Below, piece by piece: positions 1 through 4,651 of a stretch of 5,536 nt of DNA. Position 1 is the stretch's first letter; each line of letters opens with the position of its first letter. The stretch covers positions 1 to 5,536 of the forward strand of contig JAEYRQ010000236.1 of assembly GCA_023435545.1 (NCBI GenBank), given 5' to 3'. The notes under the pieces are model-generated. The model was not told where the DNA came from. It made no database searches and worked only from the letters and a program-made list of their open reading frames with translations. The translations under genes and the position numbers were made by a program. Source of the DNA: Pseudomonadota bacterium (GTDB lineage: Bacteria; Pseudomonadota; Alphaproteobacteria; Rhizobiales; Tepidamorphaceae).

Positions 1-87
1 CCTCCCTCGTGGCGACCCCGGCGCGGCCCCGACTTTCTTTCCAACATCACAGTGAGCCGCCCCCGGCAGCCCGGTCATCGGGACCGG

Positions 88-101
88 GGTTTCTAGAAAC
101 C
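88..101. repeat. 14-bp perfect palindrome GGTTTCTAGAAACC
   Basis: This is a perfect dyad with no spacer, so it cannot form an RNA hairpin by itself but could be a dimeric protein operator. Its left half, extended to 86-94, also pairs perfectly over 9 bases with 127-135, so in RNA the same bases have a more plausible distant partner. Whether it acts as DNA site or RNA element cannot be decided from sequence. Confidence 0.45.
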
Positions 102-437
102 GAAGTCCAGCTGCAGGAGAGACGGCAGAAACCCCAGCCGCCGCGCGTGTCCGCGAAAGTGCCAGCTCACGCGGACGAGGCGGCCGTTCTGCCATCGGGG
201 ATAGCTCCCGACATACTGGTCCTTCGGCCCCCCGCTGCCTTTCGACATGGCGGGCCTCCTCGTGCCAGGCGGGCATACACCCCGCCGCGCGGTCCTCGGT
301 ACGCGGGACCCCGCACGTGTGCGCCCGGCGCGGACGCCGGTGGCATCGGGAGAGCCGGGGGCGGCTCACGCAACAGTCTAGGCGAGTCGGGTCTTTCGGG
401 TCCCGGTCGGGCCGGTCGGCCCTCCTCGCCTCTTGAG

Positions 438-472
438 CTCCCGGCGGGCTCTGCCGTCTTGCCCGCCGGGAG
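438..472 (+). other. 12-bp perfect GC-rich stem-loop within the candidate RNA
   Basis: Bases 438-449 pair perfectly with 461-472 around an 11-base loop. No T-run follows, so it is not an intrinsic terminator. A second hairpin, 473-478 with 487-492 around an 8-base loop, starts at the very next base. The pair is the strongest local sign that this region makes a folded RNA. Confidence 0.5.
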
Positions 473-515
473 GCGTCGTCTGGAATCGACGCGTATCCCC
501 CCGGTTGGACTGACT

Positions 516-565
516 TGGCCGGCGGCCGCCCGTGTCCACCTTCGGGCGGTCGCCGGTCGTTCTTT
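516..565 (+). terminator. probable intrinsic terminator ahead of the operon
   Basis: Bases 516-532 pair with 543-559 in 17 consecutive pairs, three of them G-T, around the 10-base loop TGTCCACCTT. TTCTTT (560-565) follows directly. On the opposite strand the stem is not followed by T residues, so the orientation is +. It lies about 110 bases before the first gene, so it may end the upstream RNA or act as an attenuator that must be read through. The T-run is interrupted by one C, so efficiency is uncertain. Confidence 0.55.
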
Positions 566-676
566 GCAGGGGAAGGCCGGGGGCGTGTCGTCATGAACAC
601 AGCCTCTCAGATCGCGGGTGAAGCGCGATTCGCAAAAGGCGAAGCGCGATTCGCACGCGGAAATTCGAAGAAAAAC
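566..676 (+). promoter_or_regulatory. leader between terminator and first gene
   Basis: This stretch has no convincing -35/-10 pair. It carries the tandem 21-bp repeat (617-658) and ends in a purine-rich run, GAAGAAAAAC, just before ATG 677, which can serve as a weak ribosome binding site. The frame is open from ATG 593, but only 15 of the 28 codons from 593 to 676 end in G or C, against nearly all codons after 677, so I treat it as untranslated. If the hairpin at 516-559 terminates, the operon promoter should lie here. Confidence 0.4.
617..658. repeat. two tandem 21-bp repeats, possible operator
   Basis: Units 617-637 and 638-658 share 17 of 21 bases, including the identical 15-mer GAAGCGCGATTCGCA. 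The second unit contains a dyad, GCGAA-N6-TTCGC, and TTCGC-AAAAG-GCGAA bridges the two units. A 21-bp period is two helical turns, which places both copies on the same DNA face, as for repressor operators or iterons. If translated from ATG 593 it would give a GEARFAK/GEARFAR heptad repeat, but codon bias argues against that. It could also be a simple expanded repeat without function. Confidence 0.5.
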
Positions 677-1015
677 ATGGCCTTGCTGGCCGTCTGCGCG
701 GCCGCGCGGCGGCTGTGGCCGGTGAAGACGGCGCACTGGCTTGCGGCGGCGGCGGGCACCAGCGTGCGCGCGGCGCAGCTGACGCTGGCCGAGAGCACCG
801 AGCCGAACGGAGCGACGCTGGCGCGGCTCCTGCGCTCGGATGCCGGCTTCGCGCTTCTGGAAGAGATCATGGATTCCGAATACGGCGCGCCGCCGGCCTG
901 GTGGGCGGACGTCCAGGCGGGCGCGCGGATGGTCGAGCTCGAACGCCGCGCGGCCGCGAACCGCGCCGAGATCGAGGCACTGAGGAGGCAGATCGATGCG
1001 GACTCCGGATCATAG
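677..1015 (+). CDS. small helix-turn-helix protein with C-terminal coiled coil
   Basis: This encodes 112 residues. Residues about 17-40 (KTAHWLAAAAGTSVRAAQLTL) have the spacing of a helix-turn-helix: a LA pair, a turn Gly, a Ser, then a recognition-helix-like stretch. A segment rich in Leu and Arg follows (TLARLLRSDAGFALLEEIM), then PAWW, and a predicted coiled coil over the last 28 residues (VELERRAAANRAEIEALRRQI). It resembles small hypothetical DNA-binding proteins seen in rhizobial prophages; the exact family is not named. ATG 677 is chosen because GC at third codon positions rises from about half to nearly all exactly there and a purine-rich GAAGAAAA precedes it; ATG 593 (140 residues) is the alternative. 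Its 3' end overlaps the next gene by 20 bases. As first gene after the structured RNA and the repeats, it could be an operon regulator, which is inference. Confidence 0.75.
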   Translation: MALLAVCAAARRLWPVKTAHWLAAAAGTSVRAAQLTLAESTEPNGATLARLLRSDAGFALLEEIMDSEYGAPPAWWADVQAGARMVELERRAAANRAEIEALRRQIDADSGS

Positions 1016-1184
1016 ACACGCGCCGGCGCGCCCTCTGCCGATGAAGGAACAGCCGCTGCTGCCGCGCCTGCTCTTGCGGCTGGCCGAGATCGCCCAGTCC
1101 GGCGCCGAGGCGCTGCGCCGGGTCGCCGGGCGGCGGCTGGTGACGCGGCGTGCGGCACGGGGGCGGGGGAGGGGCGCGAGATGA
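996..1184 (+). CDS. small Arg-rich protein of unknown function
   Basis: This encodes 62 residues, very basic, with the C-terminal third mostly Arg, Ala and Gly. The centre (LLPRLLLRLAEIAQSGAEALRRVAG) looks like an amphipathic helix. No domain is recognised. It is accepted as a gene because AGGAGG at 983-988 lies seven bases before ATG 996, and its stop overlaps the next start in an ATGA at 1181-1184. It overlaps the previous gene by 20 bases, so it is probably translationally coupled. ATG 1041 is a weaker alternative start. A nucleic-acid-binding or adaptor role is possible from charge alone. Small size and biased composition keep confidence moderate. Confidence 0.55.
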   Translation: MRTPDHRHAPARPLPMKEQPLLPRLLLRLAEIAQSGAEALRRVAGRRLVTRRAARGRGRGAR

Positions 1185-2092
1185 GCATCATGGCCGACGC
1201 GATCATCAGGTCACCGCTGAGGGCGTCGATCCCGGAAATCGATCGCATCGCGCGGCTGCTGGAAGCGCCGTGGGAGGGCAACCACGTTCCCGCGCCGCAT
1301 CCGGCGATCGGCGAGGTCTGGGCGAACGAGGCCGAGGGCAAGGCGGCGGTCTACGAGTTTGATGAGCACAGTGCGCAGGCGGCCTTTGCCCTGATGGAGC
1401 AGGGGCGTCGCCGCATGTGGGTGCTGCAAAATTGCAGGGCGCCGCACTCGGTGATGTTTCTCGACTTTCCCAACGGCCGATTGGGCGCAGCCCGATATGC
1501 GATCTTGGTTGAAGGCGACCGAGATGAGTTTGTCTACACCGTCTTCCTTGTGTTGGCAGGGTCCAAGTCTGCTCTGCCGCTCGTCCAGGCGCACGGTAGT
1601 TTTGACGGTTTGGGTTCGTTGCTGCTACATCAGAACTATCATAGAAAATGCCTTTACTTTCGTATCGGTGGAAGATCTACACGCGAACTGGTTGACTTAG
1701 AAACCGCCAGTTTCCTTGAGCGTTTCATTGCGGCGGCATGGATGTTCCTCGGCATCGAGGGCGCTACCGTCTCCGACCGCGTGGTCACCCGCGCCGGGCG
1801 GCTGGCGGCGCGGCGCAGCCGCAAGGTCTCCGGGCTCCATTCCTTCAACCGGGTGCGGCTCAACTGCCCCGGCCCCGAACTGACCCGGCGCAGCACCCAC
1901 TTCTCCGAGGGCAAGCGCGGCGTCCGCTACCATGACGTGCGCGGCCACTGGCGCGAGCAGGAGGACGCGGGTCGCAAGGTGCTGCGCTGGATCGCCGCCT
2001 ACTGGCGCGGCCAGAAGCGCCTCGGCGTGGTCATGAAGTCGCGCCGTGTCGTGCTGAAGCATGACCGCCCGGCGCCGGAGATGCGGCCATGA
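1181..2092 (+). CDS. hypothetical protein with C-terminal GHWR/YWRG motifs and a low-GC centre
   Basis: This encodes 303 residues with no signal peptide or transmembrane segment. I do not recognise the N-terminal half (1-80). The C-terminal part is basic (AARRSRKVSGLHSFNRVRL, about 209-227) and ends with VRYHDVRGHWRE (248-259) and AAYWRGQKRLG (272-282), a pattern I associate with uncharacterised phage and mobile-element proteins carrying GHWR...HWRG; it may bind nucleic acid. Bases 1501-1740 (residues 107-187) are about 51% GC, against about 73% at 1801-1860, with codons such as AGA, TTA and CAT that neighbours avoid. The frame stays open, so it looks like a recombined, chimeric gene rather than a broken one. 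Start ATG 1181 overlaps the previous stop and follows a G-rich GGGGGAGGGG; the stop overlaps the next start in ATGA. Confidence 0.8.
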   Translation: MSIMADAIIRSPLRASIPEIDRIARLLEAPWEGNHVPAPHPAIGEVWANEAEGKAAVYEFDEHSAQAAFALMEQGRRRMWVLQNCRAPHSVMFLDFPNGRLGAARYAILVEGDRDEFVYTVFLVLAGSKSALPLVQAHGSFDGLGSLLLHQNYHRKCLYFRIGGRSTRELVDLETASFLERFIAAAWMFLGIEGATVSDRVVTRAGRLAARRSRKVSGLHSFNRVRLNCPGPELTRRSTHFSEGKRGVRYHDVRGHWREQEDAGRKVLRWIAAYWRGQKRLGVVMKSRRVVLKHDRPAPEMRP

Positions 2093-3126
2093 CCGCCCCC
2101 TCGATCAACTGGGAGCGGCTCGGCCGCCTCGCCAGGCGGAAGCTCGACCGGCCGGCGGGGCCGCTCGGAGGAGCGGCGCTGCGTTCGGAGACCGGGCTCG
2201 CCAAGGGCCATGTCGACGCGCTGGCGCGCGGCGGCAAGATGCCGGCGCTGGCTTATCTGAGGGCGTGCGACTTCATCGGGGTGGACCCCGTCACCTTGAA
2301 GCCTCTTTCTTCATCTCCCGGTCCGGCGGAGCCTGTCCTTGGGCTCGCCTCCGGCGAGACCCGAGGGCCGTCCTCGCCTCTTGGCGGCACCGACACCGCC
2401 GTCACCCCTCACCCCGGCCCTCTCCCGCAAGGGGAGAGGGGGCGCGCCGGCGCCGTCGCGGCCATTCCCCCGCTCGGCGAGGAGATCCTGTGGGATTTCC
2501 TCGGCCTCGCCGTCATGGGGGCGCGGCTGTCGCGCGGGCAGACGGTGGAACAGGCGGCGCGGGCCGCACGCGTCTCGACGGCGACGCTGTCGCGCGCCAG
2601 CCATGGCCGGAAGGTGGATGCGCAGGCCCTGCTGCGGCTCGCCGCCTGGCTGGGCCGGCATCCGCACGAGCTGACCGCCCGGGCAGGGACCTCCGCCGCG
2701 CCGTCCGAGCCGATCGGCGCGTTCGGCCGCGACGACGCGATCGAGGAGCTGCAGCGCTCCAACGCGATCGCCGGGCGGATGGAGGTGGCCGCGGTCCCCA
2801 CCCCGGCCCTCCGGGCCGATCCCCGGATCGAGTCCGGGGACGATGCCCGCCCTGCAGGGGAGGGGCTGGCGGATGCTGGCTCCAATGAAATCAAGGCCTT
2901 ACAGTGCGGGTTCCCCGTGAAACATTCGGATGTTTCATGCGGCGAGGATGCCAACACGCCTCACGACACCGCCGCCGAATACACGCTCGCCGTGGCCGCG
3001 ATCCGGGAGATGAAGGTGCGCGCCGGGGAGGCTGCGCCGAACCCGGACCGGCCGGAGGAAGCGCGCTGGGCGGCCGAAGGGCCGGTGCCGGTGACGGATC
3101 TGGAGACGGGGAGGGCCGGGGGATGA
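2089..3126 (+). CDS. protein with two helix-turn-helix domains joined by repeat-derived linkers
   Basis: This encodes 345 residues. The first HTH-like domain spans about 22-68 (ALRSETGLAKGHVDALARGGKMPALAYLRACDFIGVDP). The second spans about 132-192, with ARAARVSTATLSRASHGRKV as a clear Cro/CI-type helix-turn-helix followed by LLRLAAWLG, as in phage repressors. The linker (about 72-125) includes TPHPGPLPQGERG, the in-frame reading of a well-known dispersed proteobacterial palindrome. The segment after the second HTH (about 236-262) includes DPRIESGDDARPAGEG, from a second repeat type. The C-terminal tail (about 293-345) looks native again (AEYTLAVAAIREMKVRAGEAAPNPDRPEEARW). It is likely a DNA-binding transcription regulator of the element, with the linkers expected to be disordered. 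Both ends overlap neighbours by ATGA, so the frame is kept despite the insertions. Its operator is unknown; the repeats at 617-658 or palindrome 88-101 are candidates only. Confidence 0.8.
   Translation: MTAPSINWERLGRLARRKLDRPAGPLGGAALRSETGLAKGHVDALARGGKMPALAYLRACDFIGVDPVTLKPLSSSPGPAEPVLGLASGETRGPSSPLGGTDTAVTPHPGPLPQGERGRAGAVAAIPPLGEEILWDFLGLAVMGARLSRGQTVEQAARAARVSTATLSRASHGRKVDAQALLRLAAWLGRHPHELTARAGTSAAPSEPIGAFGRDDAIEELQRSNAIAGRMEVAAVPTPALRADPRIESGDDARPAGEGLADAGSNEIKALQCGFPVKHSDVSCGEDANTPHDTAAEYTLAVAAIREMKVRAGEAAPNPDRPEEARWAAEGPVPVTDLETGRAGG
2337..2366. repeat. imperfect palindrome in the linker of the two-HTH gene
   Basis: CTCGCC (2344-2349) pairs with GGCGAG (2353-2358) around TCC. Outside it, CCTTGGG (2337-2343) pairs with CCCGAGG (2360-2366) past a one-base bulge and with one G-T pair, giving about 13 pairs. 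It lies 39 bases before the next palindrome, so both may belong to one composite intergenic-type insert at roughly 2305-2460. Confidence 0.5.
2405..2442. repeat. dispersed REP-like palindrome translated in frame (PHPGPLPQGERG type)
   Basis: CCCTCTCCC (2418-2426) pairs perfectly with GGGAGAGGG (2432-2440) around GCAAG, preceded by CCCCTCACCCCGG. This is a very common dispersed intergenic element in GC-rich proteobacteria, recognised by its translation PHPGPLPQGERG. Here it lies inside a gene, between the two HTH domains, and its length keeps the frame. Confidence 0.8.
2792..2865. repeat. second dispersed palindromic element inside the two-HTH gene
   Basis: CCCCGGA (2821-2827) pairs perfectly with TCCGGGG (2833-2839) around TCGAG. 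The flanks CCCCACCCCGGCCCT (from about 2796) and AGGGGAGGGG (to 2865) resemble the ends of the first repeat. The translation, DPRIESGDDARP, matches a repeat type often misread as protein in alphaproteobacterial genomes. It sits after the second HTH domain. Confidence 0.65.
2917..2938. repeat. inverted repeat GTGAAACA-N6-TGTTTCAT
   Basis: TGAAACAT (2918-2925) and ATGTTTCA (2930-2937) form a perfect 8-bp dyad around TCGG, extendable by a G-T and a C-G pair. It lies near the end of the two-HTH gene. The arms equal ParB parS half-sites in swapped order (see findings), but this is not the parS arrangement. It may be an operator, an RNA hairpin, or part of an inserted repeat. Confidence 0.5.
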
Positions 3127-3806
3127 CGAGTCTCCTGTTCCCTGATCTCGCCGAGGCCCGCGACAGCGGGGCGGGGCGGCTGGCGCCGGACTGGCGGCCG
3201 GGGGTGGCAGGCGCCGACTGGCCGTGGGGCGACCTGGCGCCCGGCGCCTATGACGTGATCGTCGCCGACCCGCCGTGGAACTTCGGCCTCTGGTCGCAGA
3301 GGGGCGAGGGCAAGAGCGCGCAGGCGCACTATGCCTGCCAGGGGCTCGATTGGATCAAGGCGTTGCCGGTGCGCCTGCTGGCGCGCCCGAATGCGCTGCT
3401 GTTGCTGTGGGGCATCTGGCCGATGCTGGCGACCGGCGACGTGATCGATGTGGCGCGGGCCTGGGGGTTCGTGCCGGTGTCCGGCGGATCGTGGGCGAAG
3501 CGCTACCGTTCAGGAAAGCTGCGCTGGGGCACCGGGTATGTGATCCGCTCCACCGCCGAGCCGTTCCTGATCGCGGTCGACGAGACGTCCGCGCCGTTCC
3601 TGGTGGCGCGCATCGGCGAGCCGGATGGCTGTCCCTCGCTGTCCTGCCATGTCGACGGTCTCGCCCGCGAGCACTCGCGCAAGCCCGACGAGTTCTATTC
3701 GGCGCTGGTCAAGGCGACGCCGGGGCGCCGGCGCTGCGACCTGTTCAACCGCGAGCCGCGCGCCGGTTTTGACGTCTGGGGCGACGAGACGGGGAAGTTA
3801 GGATGA
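3123..3806 (+). CDS. MT-A70 family DNA adenine N6-methyltransferase
   Basis: This encodes 227 residues. Members of this family transfer methyl from S-adenosylmethionine to the N6 of adenine. The catalytic DPPW is at residues 49-52 in DVIVADPPWNFG. Further family features in order are ALLLLWGIWPM (91-101), WGFVPVSGGSWAK (114-126), GYVIRSTAEPFLIA (138-151), EHSRKPDEFY (183-192) and LFNREPRAGFDVWGDE (207-222), matching the usual HSRKP..FY and ELF.R....GWDVWGNE blocks. The length is normal for phage members, so it looks complete and active. Start ATG 3123 overlaps the previous stop (ATGA); longer upstream reading frames are rejected for that reason. No restriction endonuclease is beside it, so it is an orphan enzyme, probably protecting element DNA from host restriction or altering regulation; target sequence unknown. 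The stop overlaps the next start. Confidence 0.93.
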   Translation: MTSLLFPDLAEARDSGAGRLAPDWRPGVAGADWPWGDLAPGAYDVIVADPPWNFGLWSQRGEGKSAQAHYACQGLDWIKALPVRLLARPNALLLLWGIWPMLATGDVIDVARAWGFVPVSGGSWAKRYRSGKLRWGTGYVIRSTAEPFLIAVDETSAPFLVARIGEPDGCPSLSCHVDGLAREHSRKPDEFYSALVKATPGRRRCDLFNREPRAGFDVWGDETGKLG

Positions 3807-4093
3807 CCAATCGAGCGATGCGGCAGGCGAAGCGGCGGGCGGCGCGGAAGGGGACCGGGGCGTCGATCGTGCACGCGATCCGCGCCCGGCGCGCGGCCCG
3901 AAAGCTGCAGAGGGCGGGCGCCGTCTCGCCTCTTGCCGCCGGGGCGCCCATGCCCGCCGACAGCGCGGCCACGGGACGGCTGACGCTGGTGATCGGCCGC
4001 GACGCCTATGCCGAGCTGAAGCCCGCGGCGAAGGCCGAGGGGATGACGCCGGCGGGCCTCGCCGGGCGGATGCTGAGGGAGTGCCTGGCGTGA
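3803..4093 (+). CDS. small basic protein with possible ribbon-helix-helix C-terminus
   Basis: This encodes 96 residues. The first 40 residues are strongly basic (AKRRAARKG, AIRARRAARKLQR). A short Ala/Pro-rich linker follows, then GRLTLVIGRDAYAELKPAAKAEGMTPAGLAGRMLREC (58-94), which fits a strand-helix-turn-helix order and a length typical of ribbon-helix-helix DNA-binding domains. That assignment rests on pattern only. ATG 3803 overlaps the methyltransferase stop in ATGA and the gene ends in a GTGA overlap with the next gene. If the fold is right, it is a small dimeric DNA-binding protein, with the basic arm making extra contacts. Confidence 0.7.
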   Translation: MTNRAMRQAKRRAARKGTGASIVHAIRARRAARKLQRAGAVSPLAAGAPMPADSAATGRLTLVIGRDAYAELKPAAKAEGMTPAGLAGRMLRECLA

Positions 4094-4320
4094 CCACGAT
4101 CTTCCGCACACGGCCCGCCGGCTGGCGGGAGCGGCTGGCGCTCCGGCTGATCGGGACGACGCCCGTCGTCGCCAACGTGGTGATCGGGCCGGACTACACG
4201 AGCCTCGGCACCGAGGACGGCCGCCAGATCCTGGCGCACCGGATGGTGTTCGACGTGTCCGATTTCGAGCGGCAGATCGCCGCCGTCGGCTCCGGGGAGG
4301 GGGAGATCATCCATGCGTGA
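4090..4320 (+). CDS. hypothetical protein
   Basis: This encodes 76 residues from GTG 4090. That start gives a GTGA overlap with the previous stop, and GAGGGAG (4075-4081) sits at good spacing; GTG 4081 would add three residues but has no ribosome binding site. The N-terminus is basic (FRTRPAGWRERLALRLIG). Then comes TPVVANVVIGPDYTSL (about 24-39), likely beta strands, and an end with MVFDVSDFERQIAAV. No domain, signal peptide or catalytic motif is recognised. The 3' end overlaps the next gene by eight bases. It is accepted as real because of the continuous overlap chain, consistent third-position GC and ribosome binding site. Confidence 0.7.
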   Translation: MTTIFRTRPAGWRERLALRLIGTTPVVANVVIGPDYTSLGTEDGRQILAHRMVFDVSDFERQIAAVGSGEGEIIHA

Positions 4321-4651
4321 TCGTGACTTGCGGCTGACGATGCTCGCCATCGCGATCCTGATCGCGGTCTCGATCGCCGGCGTGCTCGCCCGGATGGCCG
4401 TCGCAGCCGCGCACGACTGGTATCCGCGCGATTGCCGCTCCGGCTGCGACTGCCGGCCTGTGGCGGACACGGACGTCCGGGTGACGGCCGGCGGCTGGCT
4501 GGTGGTGGCGACGGGCGAGGTGATCGCCTTTCACGACACGAAGCTGCGGCAGAGCCGGGATGGCCAGTTCCATCGCTGCTCGCCGAGATTCTGCAAGGCC
4601 GGCTCGGCGGACCGGACGATCTGCCTGTTCACGCCGGGGATGGGGTCATGA
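4313..4651 (+). CDS. secreted or membrane-anchored six-cysteine protein
   Basis: This encodes 112 residues. After a charged MRDRDLR comes a hydrophobic stretch at about 8-26 (LTMLAIAILIAVSIAGVLA), then AVAAAHDW, which could be a signal peptidase I site after AAA or simply follow a membrane anchor. The mature part has Cys at 41, 45, 47, 89, 94 and 104, all after the hydrophobic segment, as expected for disulfides in the periplasm. DWYPRDCRSGCDC (35-47), GGWLVV (60-65), DGQFHRC (83-89) and TICLFTP (102-108) match a small uncharacterised family in rhizobial genomes and prophages, typically with YP..CCS..DC and a late C.F.P; this recognition is from memory. No enzymatic role is known to me. GGGGAGGGGGAG (4293-4304) precedes the start. 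Confidence 0.8.
   Translation: MRDRDLRLTMLAIAILIAVSIAGVLARMAVAAAHDWYPRDCRSGCDCRPVADTDVRVTAGGWLVVATGEVIAFHDTKLRQSRDGQFHRCSPRFCKAGSADRTICLFTPGMGS

Larger units (their letters stand above)
1..565 (+). ncRNA. candidate large structured non-coding RNA (5' end not defined)
   Basis: No convincing coding signal is seen on either strand, but inverted repeats are unusually dense. Helices I can pair by eye: 86-94/127-135 (9 bp); 137-142/179-184 closing 149-155/170-176; 195-200/206-211; 268-273/281-286; 287-289/312-314 with 291-295/306-310; 325-330/335-340 (tetraloop CGGA); 352-357/362-367 (tetraloop GGGG); 409-413/418-422; 438-449/461-472 (12 perfect pairs); 473-478/487-492; and 516-532/543-559. Several directly abut (286|287 and 472|473), as expected for coaxial stacking in a compact RNA. 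The last helix is followed by TTCTTT, which sets the strand and a likely 3' end. A long-range pairing 83-89/499-505 and a contact between the GGGG loop and the C-run at 497-502 are possible. I recognise no family. Large phage-associated RNAs such as GOLLD and ROOL are analogies only. Alternatively it is a structured 5' leader of the operon. GC-rich DNA yields chance hairpins, so confidence is moderate. Confidence 0.5.

Noticed and set aside
105..135. Glycine or cobalamin riboswitch-like GGAGAGAC (116-123)
   Set aside because: Only this short piece resembles a riboswitch; the other conserved blocks of either class are absent downstream.
438..472. Strong hairpin as an intrinsic terminator
   Set aside because: No T-run follows on either strand; another hairpin starts at the next base instead.
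9..596. Open frame of 195 codons on + across the 5' region
   Set aside because: Composition is Arg/Pro/Gly/Ala-rich without domain pattern, no ribosome binding site is seen, and the frame runs through a dozen hairpins and the terminator; open frames arise easily in such GC-rich DNA.
593..676. N-terminal extension of the first gene from ATG 593
   Set aside because: Only about half of these codons end in G or C while nearly all do after 677; no ribosome binding site at usable spacing; the segment would consist mainly of the 21-bp repeats.
167..736. Open frame of 189 codons on the - strand
   Set aside because: It overlaps the structured block and the start of the first HTH gene in antisense and has no domain or codon-bias support.
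607..1341. Open frame of 244 codons on the - strand
   Set aside because: It is antisense to three coupled + genes and is an Ala/Ser/Arg-rich shadow of their GC-rich codons.
2917..2938. A ParB parS site
   Set aside because: The half-sites are in reversed order with a 6-base spacer, not the contiguous TGTTTCAC-GTGAAACA, and no parA/parB gene is in the window.
2904..3122. Upstream extension of the methyltransferase gene
   Set aside because: It would overlap the two-HTH gene by over 200 bases; the family N-terminus and the ATGA junction support ATG 3123.
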